DNA of 5,526 nt. It comes from an uncultured Lachnospiraceae bacterium (GTDB lineage Bacteria; Bacillota; Clostridia; Lachnospirales; Lachnospiraceae). Shown in pieces: positions 1-5,526 of the stretch. The translations under genes and the position numbers were made by a program. The notes under the pieces were generated by a model. The model searched no databases. It saw only the letters and a program-made list of their open reading frames with translations, and was not told the DNA's origin. The DNA is taken from positions 1-5,526 of the forward strand of contig CATYEA010000139.1 of the NCBI GenBank assembly GCA_958405355.1, written 5' to 3'. Every line of letters starts with the position of its first letter. Position 1 is the stretch's first letter.

Positions 1-1253
1 ACGAAACGCCGTTTTTTGCCGTCGGTGAAGAGTGGATTTTTCACATGAAAAAACTTGGATGTAATGCGGTTTACATCGGACCGCTGTTTGAATCGACAAC
101 CCACGGCTATGACACAAGGGATTATCGCTGCGTCGATGGCCGGCTTGGAAACAATGAGGGATTTCGTCTTTGGGTAAAGAGGTGTCATGAGCAGGGCATT
201 AAAGTGATCGTTGATGGTGTGTTTAATCATACCGGCAGGGAATTTGCAGCTTTTAAAAATCTTCAGGAGCAGAAATGGGATTCCTGGGGCAAAGACTGGT
301 ATTGCCAGGTGAATTTTGATGGTACCAGCCCTATGGGTGATCCGTTTTGGTACGAGTCCTGGCGGGGATATGCGGAACTTCCTCGGCTGAATCTTAAGAA
401 TCCCCAGGTGGCGGATGAACTGATGGCTGTGGTTCGTTTTTGGGTTGAAAATTTTGATATTGACGGCATACGTCTGGACTGTGCTGATGTGCTGGATTTT
501 GATTTTATGCGCCGGCTTCGACGTGAAACGGAGAGCCTGAAAGAGGATTTCTGGCTGATGGGTGAAGTCATTCATGGCGATTACAGTCGGTGGGTGAATG
601 CGGAAACGCTTCATTCGGTGACAAATTATGAGTTGCATAAGGGAATTTATTCTGCTCATAACAGTCATAATTATTTTGAGATGGCTCACACGCTGCGTCG
701 TTTGTTCGGCGAATATGGTCTGTGCAGGGATGGCGTCCTGTATAATTTTGTGGACAATCACGATGTAGACCGGATTATTGATAAATTGGATGTGGAAGCG
801 GATTTATTTCCGGTGTATATGTTTTTATTTACAATACAGGGAATTCCATCCATTTATTATGGTTCGGAATTTGGAATTCATGGCCGGAAGGAAGGCGGCA
901 GCGATGCACCGCTTCGGCCGGAACAAAAACTCTCTGAGATGGAGGAAACGGAGCTGACCCGATGGATTCGGAAACTGGCCCGGATTCGCTCATCAAAAAA
1001 AGAATTGATGTATGGGGAGTATGTGGAATTATTGCTGACCAACCGTCAGTATATATACAGCCGCCGTCTGCAGGGGCAGGCCTGTGTGGTGGCATTAAAT
1101 AATGATGATTCGGCGTCGGAAGCAGATATTCAATTGCCGACAGCAGGAAGCTGTCTGGAAGATTTAATGTCGGGAGAAGTTATTCCGGCAGAAAATGGAC
1201 GGGCGCGCATTTTTATGCGGGGTCATGAAGGCCGAATTTATCAAGTGAAATGA
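1..1253 (+). CDS. GH13 alpha-amylase-family glycosidase (cyclomaltodextrinase/neopullulanase-like), 5'-truncated by window edge
   Basis: This is an intracellular-type GH13 enzyme expected to hydrolyse alpha-1,4 bonds of maltodextrins, cyclodextrins or similar alpha-glucans. The reading frame is open from base 3 upstream of the first ATG (base 45), and the residues before that ATG (ending GEEWIFH) fit the family, so the true start lies outside the window and ATG 45 is internal. Numbering from the first complete codon at base 3 gives 416 residues. HGYDTRDY lies near 34-41. Region I is DGVFNH at 71-76. The MPKLN-like LPRLN at 126-130 is typical of the neopullulanase subfamily (GH13_20). Region II is GIRLDCAD with nucleophile D159, region III is GEVIHGDY with acid/base E188, and region IV is FVDNHD with D254. 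A beta-sandwich C domain fills roughly the last 85 residues. No signal peptide can be judged because the N-terminus is missing. The stop overlaps the glgB ribosome binding site, implying one operon. The family is secure; the exact substrate cannot be told from sequence. Confidence 0.9.
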   Translation, partial: ETPFFAVGEEWIFHMKKLGCNAVYIGPLFESTTHGYDTRDYRCVDGRLGNNEGFRLWVKRCHEQGIKVIVDGVFNHTGREFAAFKNLQEQKWDSWGKDWYCQVNFDGTSPMGDPFWYESWRGYAELPRLNLKNPQVADELMAVVRFWVENFDIDGIRLDCADVLDFDFMRRLRRETESLKEDFWLMGEVIHGDYSRWVNAETLHSVTNYELHKGIYSAHNSHNYFEMAHTLRRLFGEYGLCRDGVLYNFVDNHDVDRIIDKLDVEADLFPVYMFLFTIQGIPSIYYGSEFGIHGRKEGGSDAPLRPEQKLSEMEETELTRWIRKLARIRSSKKELMYGEYVELLLTNRQYIYSRRLQGQACVVALNNDDSASEADIQLPTAGSCLEDLMSGEVIPAENGRARIFMRGHEGRIYQVK

Positions 1254-1263
1254 GGGGTTTAAT

Positions 1264-3264
1264 ATGGAACACAGAATTACAGGATTTGATAATTACCTGT
1301 TTAAAGCAGGACGGCATTATGAGATTTATGAAAAATTAGGGGCTCATTTAGCCGAAGAGGATGGTGAGCAGGGAACCTATTTTGCAGTCTGGGCACCGAA
1401 TGCCGCCAGTGTTTCTGTTGTTGGTGATTTCAATGGCTGGAATGTGGATAAAAATCCGATGGAGCCTGTGGAAGGAGAGGGAATTTATGACCTTTTCGTA
1501 CCGGGTGTTGATAAAGGTGAACTGTACAAATATGCAATAAAGACGCAGAAGGGTGAGATTCTTTATAAGGCGGACCCATATGGCAATCTGTGCCAGGTAC
1601 GGCCGGAAAATGCCTCGGTTGTCACAGATATCCGGGACTATCACTGGACAGATAAAGTTTGGGAAGAGCAGAAGAAAAAGCCCCATGAGACGAATCATCC
1701 GATGGCCGTTTATGAAGTCCATCTGGGATCGTGGAAGAAGAGCTTTGACGGGGCAAATCATGGATTTGTCGGGTATCGTCAACTGGCCAGAGAGCTGGCC
1801 GAATATGTCAATTATATGGGATATACCCATGTGGAGCTGATCGGTATTGCCGAACATCCGCTGGATGCCTCCTGGGGATATCAGGTGACTGGATATTATG
1901 CTCCGACGTCCAGGTATGGAACGCCGGAAGATTTTATGTATTTTATCGATTACATGCACAGTCAGGGGATTGGTGTGATTCTGGACTGGGTTCCGGCCCA
2001 TTTCCCGAAGGATGAACATGGTCTTGCCCGGTTTGACGGAATGGCATTATATGAACATTCGGACCCACGTAAGGGGGAGCATCCGGACTGGGGAACTTAT
2101 ATTTTTAATTATCTTCGTCCGGAAGTCAGCAACTTCCTTGTGGCGAATGCATTGTTCTGGCTGGAAAAATTTCATGTGGACGGCCTGAGAGTTGATGCGG
2201 TGGCCTCCATGCTTTACCTGGATTATGGACGGCAGCCTGGTCAGTGGGTGCCAAATGATGAAGGCGGCCGGGAGAATAAAGAAGCAGTGGAATTTTTAAA
2301 GCATTTAAATTCTATTATTTATCGCCGTTGTCCTGGAGCCATGATGATCGCTGAGGAATCTACAGCCTGGCCAAAGGTCACTGAAACACCGGAAAATGGT
2401 GGTCTTGGGTTTACCTATAAGTGGAATATGGGATGGATGAACGATTTCCTGGAATATATGAAAGTTGACCCTTATTTCCGAAAATATGACCATCATAAGC
2501 TGACCTTCAGCTTTGAATATGCCTATAGTGAAAAATATATTCTTGTACTGTCTCATGATGAGGTCGTACATATGAAAGGCTCCATGATTGGCAAAATGCC
2601 GGGTGAGATGGCAGATAAATTTGGAAATCTCCGTGTGGCCTATGGATTTATGACGGCCCATCCGGGAAAGAAATTGCTGTTTATGGGACAGGACTTTGCC
2701 CAGATTCGGGAGTGGAGCGAGGAACGAAGCATCGATTGGTTTTTGCTGGATAATGAACCAGCCCATCGCGAGCTGAATAATTATTATAGAGATTTGCTTC
2801 ATTTTTATCGGAGCCAGCCGGCGCTTTATGAGCAGGATGACGATAAAGCCGGTTTCATGTGGATTAATGGCGGCGATACGGAGCGAAACATGATCACCTT
2901 CTGTCGAATGACGAAGGACGGAAAAAATTGCCTGTTGTTCCATTTTAACTTTTCGCCGGTCGTTTACGAAGGTTTCCGTTCCGGTGTGCCGTGTCCTGGA
3001 ACTTATACGGAAGTTTTCAATAACAACCGGAGAGAGTACGGCGGTGCCCATATGCTGAATGAACAGCCGATTTCGTCGGAGCCGATTGCCTGGGATTATC
3101 AGCAGGATTCCATACAATATGATTTACCGGCTTTCGGTATGGTGGCCTTCCGTTTTGACTATGTTCCTCCGAAAAAACGGGCTGCCCGTGGAAGCAAAGC
3201 CAGAAAGGCCAATATGCGTAAGGCTGCGGCAAAGGGAACGAAGAAAAGAGCCAGAAAGGCATAA
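1264..3264 (+). CDS. glgB: 1,4-alpha-glucan branching enzyme GlgB with basic C-terminal tail
   Basis: This cytoplasmic enzyme cuts an alpha-1,4-glucan chain and rejoins it as an alpha-1,6 branch in glycogen synthesis (EC 2.4.1.18). The product has 666 residues. A CBM48 module covers about 30-115 (FAVWAPNAASVSVVGDFNGWN at 40-60), followed by the GH13_9 barrel. ELIGIAEHPLDASWGYQVTGYYAP spans about 191-213. Region I is DWVPAHF (241-247) and region II is DGLRVDAVAS with nucleophile D311. Region III is AEEST with the first Glu, E364, as general acid/base, and region IV is LSHDEVVH with D432. All catalytic residues are present. The length fits the short Firmicutes form with one CBM48, apart from residues 637-666, which hold 15 Lys/Arg, 9 Ala and no acidic residue and lie beyond the normal C-terminal domain. 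The ATG has a GAGGGG Shine-Dalgarno at 1252-1257 with a 6-base spacer, overlapping the upstream stop codon. The gene is 10 bases from the upstream glycosidase gene and probably co-transcribed with it. No other glycogen genes are in view. Confidence 0.95.
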   Translation: MEHRITGFDNYLFKAGRHYEIYEKLGAHLAEEDGEQGTYFAVWAPNAASVSVVGDFNGWNVDKNPMEPVEGEGIYDLFVPGVDKGELYKYAIKTQKGEILYKADPYGNLCQVRPENASVVTDIRDYHWTDKVWEEQKKKPHETNHPMAVYEVHLGSWKKSFDGANHGFVGYRQLARELAEYVNYMGYTHVELIGIAEHPLDASWGYQVTGYYAPTSRYGTPEDFMYFIDYMHSQGIGVILDWVPAHFPKDEHGLARFDGMALYEHSDPRKGEHPDWGTYIFNYLRPEVSNFLVANALFWLEKFHVDGLRVDAVASMLYLDYGRQPGQWVPNDEGGRENKEAVEFLKHLNSIIYRRCPGAMMIAEESTAWPKVTETPENGGLGFTYKWNMGWMNDFLEYMKVDPYFRKYDHHKLTFSFEYAYSEKYILVLSHDEVVHMKGSMIGKMPGEMADKFGNLRVAYGFMTAHPGKKLLFMGQDFAQIREWSEERSIDWFLLDNEPAHRELNNYYRDLLHFYRSQPALYEQDDDKAGFMWINGGDTERNMITFCRMTKDGKNCLLFHFNFSPVVYEGFRSGVPCPGTYTEVFNNNRREYGGAHMLNEQPISSEPIAWDYQQDSIQYDLPAFGMVAFRFDYVPPKKRAARGSKARKANMRKAAAKGTKKRARKA

Positions 3265-3314
3265 AATATAAAACAAGAGCGTATGATTTAATAATCAATC
3301 AAAGTGGTGGGGTT

Positions 3315-3590
3315 ATGACACAGAACCAGCTATTAATGACGATTATTATTATAAGCTCTTGTTTTTTTATTGGAAGTCTCGTTTTACAGCAGGGGAAGAT
3401 CGTACTGGAAGGAATTTTCAGAGGCGTTTTGGGGATGGTTGTCATCGGACTGGCTAATGGAATTCTCGGGAGTTTTGGAATCCTGGTGCCGGTGGGCATT
3501 AATTTTTTGAATTTTGCTGTGGCTGCCGTTCTTGGAATACCAGGTGTCCTTGCTCTTTATGGAATCGGTTTCTGGCAGATTTTTCATTGA
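3315..3590 (+). CDS. bofA: BofA-family small membrane protein (pro-SigmaK processing inhibitor family)
   Basis: The 91-residue, very hydrophobic protein has segments near 6-25, 34-58 and 64-87 that could span or dip into the membrane. The C-terminal part carries the BofA signature: a Val-Pro turn (58-59), an Asn-containing stretch, and LGIPGVLALYGI (73-84). In Bacillus subtilis, BofA (about 87 residues) holds the intramembrane protease SpoIVFB inactive in the forespore outer membrane, delaying pro-SigmaK cleavage. From recall of that work, BofA N48, N61 and T64 matter; here N48 and N63 align with the two Asn residues, while the Thr position is Asn (N66). The ATG at 3315 is the only start that keeps the first hydrophobic segment intact. 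Its ribosome site is weak (GTGG-rich, 3304-3312). It lies 50 bases after glgB with no terminator seen between them. Family membership is fairly sure. The role here is not, because BofA-like proteins are common in Clostridia and no spoIVF gene is in view. Confidence 0.8.
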   Translation: MTQNQLLMTIIIISSCFFIGSLVLQQGKIVLEGIFRGVLGMVVIGLANGILGSFGILVPVGINFLNFAVAAVLGIPGVLALYGIGFWQIFH

Positions 3591-3616
3591 CATCTGCCGC
3601 CGGCAAAGGAGAAAAG

Positions 3617-3730
3617 TTGACGGCATTCGATGGGACAAAATATCTGAAAACCATCTTATTCCTGCTTTTGCGTCGAAAAAACCGGAAAGCCTTCGAAGGA
3701 TTGGGAGCTTCGGAGGCTTTACAAAAATAA
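3617..3730 (+). CDS. Possible small ORF, 37 codons, unknown function
   Basis: This short frame begins with TTG and ends with TAA at 3728-3730. A strong Shine-Dalgarno, AAAGGAG (3605-3611), sits 5 bases before the TTG, better placed than the ribosome site of the preceding bofA. The peptide would begin MTAFDGTKYLKTI, contain a short hydrophobic run ILFLLL, then a basic patch RRKNRK, and end ASEALQK. The 3' half coincides with the stem-loop at 3686-3720 and its stop falls inside the predicted tad promoter spacer. That overlap makes a regulatory (leader-peptide) role conceivable, but equally suggests chance. I recognise no family. The TTG plus the following bases (TTGACG) could instead be read as a promoter -35 element, although no good -10 follows. 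Real translation is uncertain. Confidence 0.25.
   Translation: MTAFDGTKYLKTILFLLLRRKNRKAFEGLGASEALQK
3686..3720 (+). terminator. 13-bp stem-loop between bofA and the tad operon (candidate terminator or attenuator)
   Basis: Left arm AAAGCCTTCGAAG (3686-3698) pairs with right arm CTTCGGAGGCTTT (3708-3720) over 13 positions, with one G-U wobble and a 9-base loop. The A-rich and T-rich ends give a terminator-like shape, and the position 95 bases after the bofA stop suits the end of a glgB-bofA transcript. However, only three T residues follow on the + strand before ACAAAAA, so intrinsic termination may be weak. On the opposite strand a run of six T lies just beyond the stem (complement of 3676-3681). 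The right arm overlaps the -35 hexamer of the downstream promoter by three bases. Confidence 0.5.
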
Positions 3731-3746
3731 TCGGACGCTATATACT
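3718..3746 (+). promoter_or_regulatory. SigmaA-type promoter for the tad operon
   Basis: TTTACA (3718-3723) matches the -35 consensus TTGACA at 5 of 6 bases and TATACT (3741-3746) matches the -10 consensus TATAAT at 5 of 6, with the ideal 17-base spacer. The start of transcription would be near 3753, leaving a leader of roughly 87 bases before the tadZ-like gene. It is the best promoter match I found in the noncoding parts of the window, and it separates the tad genes from glgB-bofA as their own transcription unit. It is predicted from sequence only. Confidence 0.7.
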
Positions 3747-3756
3747 TAGTTTATCC

Positions 3757-3770
3757 ATTCAGTTCTGAAT
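3757..3770. repeat. Perfect 6-bp inverted repeat just downstream of predicted transcription start
   Basis: ATTCAG, TT, CTGAAT form a perfect inverted repeat with a 2-base centre, about 4 to 18 bases after the predicted start site. The 2-base centre is too tight for a good RNA hairpin, so if functional it would more likely be a dimeric-regulator operator on DNA. At 6 bp per arm in AT-rich DNA, chance occurrence is quite possible. Confidence 0.25.
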
Positions 3771-3827
3771 AAAAATTTCCATGAGTTAAGAAAATTGAAA
3801 AATGAAACAGGCTTCATCTCCGGGATC

Positions 3828-3836
3828 AGGGAGGAG
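3828..3836 (+). promoter_or_regulatory. Ribosome binding site that fixes the tadZ-like start at ATG 3840
   Basis: AGGGAGGAG lies directly before CAT-ATG, putting the GGAGG-like core about 5 bases from ATG 3840. The same frame is open further up to a TTG at 3795, but that codon has only an AT-rich sequence before it and would add 15 residues ahead of the first beta strand of the receiver-like domain. ATG 3840 is therefore the preferred start. Confidence 0.8.
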
Positions 3837-3839
3837 CAT

Positions 3840-4733
3840 ATGATTTACAGAAAGATGTGTATATGTGATGTTGAACCGGTGTATCTAAAAAGACTTTCTG
3901 CTTATCTGAACCGGTATCCGGGGTTTCTGTGGAAGGTTCAGACTTATACGGACCTGAAAAAATGTCTGAATGAAACACCTGAGGTACTTTTAGTATCGGG
4001 AAATGCACTGGAGGATTATATTTCAGAAACGCACGGTGAAGAAGGTTTGGATATCTCTGAAGGAAATATCCTGCAGACGGCTGGATGTCAGGTGATCTTT
4101 TTGGAAGATGACAGAGAAAATCCGGGAACCTGGCCCGCTATAAAGAAATATCAGTCAGCAAAGAAATTATATGAAGACCTGATTGAAATATTGGGCGAGG
4201 ATGTATCGGGAAAGACAGAAGTAATTGGAGTTTTTGGCCCGGCCAGCGGGCCGGAGGCAGAGCGTTTTGCGGTGGAGATTGGGAAGACGCGCTTAACGTC
4301 CGGTGAAGTGCTTTTAGTATCATTAACGGAATTTTCAACATTTTTATCGGAAGATACGGAGAAAAAGGGTATTGGCGAATGGTTTTACTATCAAATGCAA
4401 AGGCAGGAGGGGAGGGCTCGAATCAGCGATTGGGTTTATTCAGAGGATAATATGGACTATTTAAGAGGCTTTCGAACGATATATGACCGCATGGAGGTGA
4501 GTTTAGACGCATGGCGGGGTTTTTATGCGGAAGCCTTGAGAAAGAGCAGGTATGGTACGGCGATTCTTGTATTTGAGCGGTTGCCGGAGTATATGGAACT
4601 TTTTATGTGGTGCGACTGCATTTATGTGAAATGGGGGCAGGATGGGTATGGAGACTTTAGAAAACAGGAATTTACGAAGATGACAGCCTATATGGGAATG
4701 GACGAATTGATGGATAAAATGATCGAAGAATAA
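3840..4733 (+). CDS. TadZ/CpaE-like Tad pilus protein with degenerate receiver and ATPase motifs
   Basis: The 297-residue protein is the likely TadZ/CpaE component, which in Tad systems localises the pilus machine at the inner face of the membrane. Residues 1-115 look like a pseudo-receiver: first strand MCICD (6-10), third strand PEVLLVSG (48-54) with no phospho-acceptor Asp, then FLEDD (87-91) and KYQSAKKLYEDL (103-114), a stretch typical of clostridial TadZ-like proteins. From about 126 a MinD/ParA-like fold begins (EVIGVFGPASG), but the Walker A position reads GPASGPEAERFA, lacking the Lys/Thr of GKT. The Walker B strand reads AILVFERL (241-248) instead of a hydrophobic run ending in Asp. 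The end, CDCIYVKWGQDGYGDFRKQEFTKM, keeps the family pattern of a polar partner strand followed by an xxEF helix. It is first in the operon, 12 bases before cpaF. Assignment rests strongly on the cpaF neighbour and the two-domain layout; sequence similarity alone is weak because the motifs are lost. Confidence 0.7.
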   Translation: MIYRKMCICDVEPVYLKRLSAYLNRYPGFLWKVQTYTDLKKCLNETPEVLLVSGNALEDYISETHGEEGLDISEGNILQTAGCQVIFLEDDRENPGTWPAIKKYQSAKKLYEDLIEILGEDVSGKTEVIGVFGPASGPEAERFAVEIGKTRLTSGEVLLVSLTEFSTFLSEDTEKKGIGEWFYYQMQRQEGRARISDWVYSEDNMDYLRGFRTIYDRMEVSLDAWRGFYAEALRKSRYGTAILVFERLPEYMELFMWCDCIYVKWGQDGYGDFRKQEFTKMTAYMGMDELMDKMIEE

Positions 4734-4745
4734 AGGGAGAAATTT

Positions 4746-5526
4746 ATGGAGAGCAAGGAAAGCTATCAATTGTTAAAGAAAAAATTACAGAGTGAATTGC
4801 TGAAAGTTCTGGAAACAGGCGGCGAATGGAGCGATGAGGATATTCTGGGGGAAATTGATGAACTGATCGTTTCAGCGGGCAGAGATGTTTACTTGAGTGG
4901 ATATCGTAAACTTATGATGCGGCAGGAGCTGTTTAATTCCGTCCGGAGGCTGGATTTATTGCAGGAACTTGTGGATGATAAGGAAATCACAGAAATCATG
5001 GTCAATGGTGCAGGGAATATTTTTTATGAAAAATACGGACATATATATCGCTGGGAGAAATCCTTTGAATCCATTGAAAAGCTGGAAGATGTGATTCAGC
5101 AGATCGTAGCAGGGGCAAACCGGCAGGTCAATGAGGCATCGCCTATTGTCGATGCCCGGCTTGCCGACGGTTCCCGGGTCAATGTGGTTTTAAAACCTGT
5201 GGCTTTAAATGGGCCCATACTTACGATTCGGAAATTTCCGGAAGAACCGATGAGTATGGAACGGCTCATCCGGCAGGGAACATTGACCGAAGAGGCAGCA
5301 TCCTTCCTGGAAAAAATTGTCCGGGCCAAATATAATATTTTCATTTCGGGAGGTACAGGCACAGGTAAAACGACCATGCTCAATGCACTGATGGATTATG
5401 TACCGAAGGATGAGCGGGTGATTACGATTGAGGATTCTGCCGAATTGCAGATACATAATATTAAAAATCTGGTAAAGCTGGAGGCGAGAAATGCTACGGC
5501 GGATGGGGAGCATCAGGTATCTATTC
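4746..5526 (+). CDS. cpaF: CpaF/TadA-type Tad pilus assembly ATPase, 3'-truncated by window edge
   Basis: This is the hexameric motor ATPase of the Tad/Flp (type IVc) pilus, a PilT/VirB11-like secretion ATPase that works at the cytoplasmic face of the membrane with the TadB and TadC platform proteins. The visible 260 residues include an acidic, helical N-terminal region (about 1-80), then the N-terminal domain with ITEIMVNG (81-88) and NIFYEKYGHIYRW (91-103). VDARLADGSRVNVVLKPVAL (135-154) and TIRKF (160-164) follow. Walker A is intact as GGTGTGKTT (202-210), and the Asp-box/Walker-B-like strand RVITIEDSAELQI is at 224-236. The second Walker B and His box lie past the edge. ATG 4746 has GGGAG (4735-4739) 6 bases upstream, just after the tadZ-like stop codon, so the two genes are translationally close. 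All ATPase features visible are normal, in contrast with its neighbour. Confidence in the family is high; tadA would be an equivalent name. Confidence 0.95.
   Translation, partial: MESKESYQLLKKKLQSELLKVLETGGEWSDEDILGEIDELIVSAGRDVYLSGYRKLMMRQELFNSVRRLDLLQELVDDKEITEIMVNGAGNIFYEKYGHIYRWEKSFESIEKLEDVIQQIVAGANRQVNEASPIVDARLADGSRVNVVLKPVALNGPILTIRKFPEEPMSMERLIRQGTLTEEAASFLEKIVRAKYNIFISGGTGTGKTTMLNALMDYVPKDERVITIEDSAELQIHNIKNLVKLEARNATADGEHQVSI

Noticed and set aside
1348..2019. 223-codon open frame on the minus strand inside glgB
   Set aside because: It lies wholly within the glgB coding sequence, whose product has clear CBM48 and GH13 motifs. The antisense translation shows no recognisable domain pattern.
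2305..3117. 270-codon open frame on the minus strand inside glgB
   Set aside because: It is antisense to the catalytic half of glgB, with no recognisable domain, so it is a shadow frame.
3260..3267. CATAAAAT resembling a SigmaE -10 element ahead of bofA
   Set aside because: It spans the glgB stop codon and has no convincing SigmaE -35 element 14-15 bases upstream. The match could be chance in AT-rich DNA.
3617..3646. TTGACG ... TATCTG as a second promoter after bofA
   Set aside because: The -35 is good, but the -10 is poor and the spacer is 18 bases. The TTTACA-N17-TATACT pair downstream is much better.
3514..3768. 84-codon + strand frame overlapping the bofA 3' end
   Set aside because: It overlaps the conserved LGIPG segment of bofA in another frame, has no ribosome site and runs through the predicted tad promoter.
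3795..3839. Upstream TTG start extending the tadZ-like protein by 15 residues
   Set aside because: It has only an AT-rich upstream sequence, whereas ATG 3840 has AGGGAGGAG at ideal spacing and begins right at the first receiver-like strand.
1..5526. Search for CRISPR arrays, tRNA or rRNA genes, insertion sequences and riboswitches
   Set aside because: No regularly spaced repeats, transposase-like ORFs, terminal inverted repeats or structured RNA signatures were visible on reading. The longest gap between confident genes is about 250 bases and is described above.

Overview
The window looks like a chromosomal segment from a low-to-moderate GC, endospore-lineage Firmicute, most likely a gut-type Clostridia of the Lachnospiraceae kind. 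This rests on the protein families (a Firmicutes-type short GlgB, a BofA-family protein, a clostridial-style Tad pilus locus), purine-rich Shine-Dalgarno sequences and a SigA-like promoter. It is an inference from protein style, since there is no rRNA or other species marker. All genes are on the + strand.

Bases 1-3264 hold two tightly linked alpha-glucan genes. The first, cut by the left edge, encodes a GH13 alpha-amylase-superfamily hydrolase of the cyclomaltodextrinase/neopullulanase/maltodextrin-glucosidase type. Ten bases after it comes glgB, the glycogen branching enzyme, complete, with all catalytic residues and an unusual 30-residue Lys/Arg/Ala-rich C-terminal tail. One enzyme trims or hydrolyses short or cyclic maltodextrins and the other introduces alpha-1,6 branches, so together they suggest a storage-glucan or maltodextrin unit.

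Bases 3265-3839 form a junction. It holds a 91-residue membrane protein of the BofA family (pro-SigmaK processing inhibitor family), then about 250 bases containing a possible 37-codon ORF, a 13-bp stem-loop, a well-formed SigA-type promoter (TTTACA-N17-TATACT) and a small inverted repeat near the predicted transcription start.

Bases 3840-5526 begin a Tad/Flp-type pilus (type IVc) operon. Its first gene is a TadZ/CpaE-like protein in which both the receiver and the MinD-like ATPase signatures appear to have decayed. It is followed by the CpaF/TadA secretion ATPase, with an intact Walker A motif, cut by the right edge. The expected tadB, tadC and flp genes would lie beyond the window.

The points most worth a second look are the apparently ATPase-dead TadZ paired with an intact CpaF, the histone-like tail on GlgB, and the compact regulatory region between bofA and the tad operon. 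I see no mobile element, CRISPR array, tRNA or rRNA. I cannot claim a wholly new system here.
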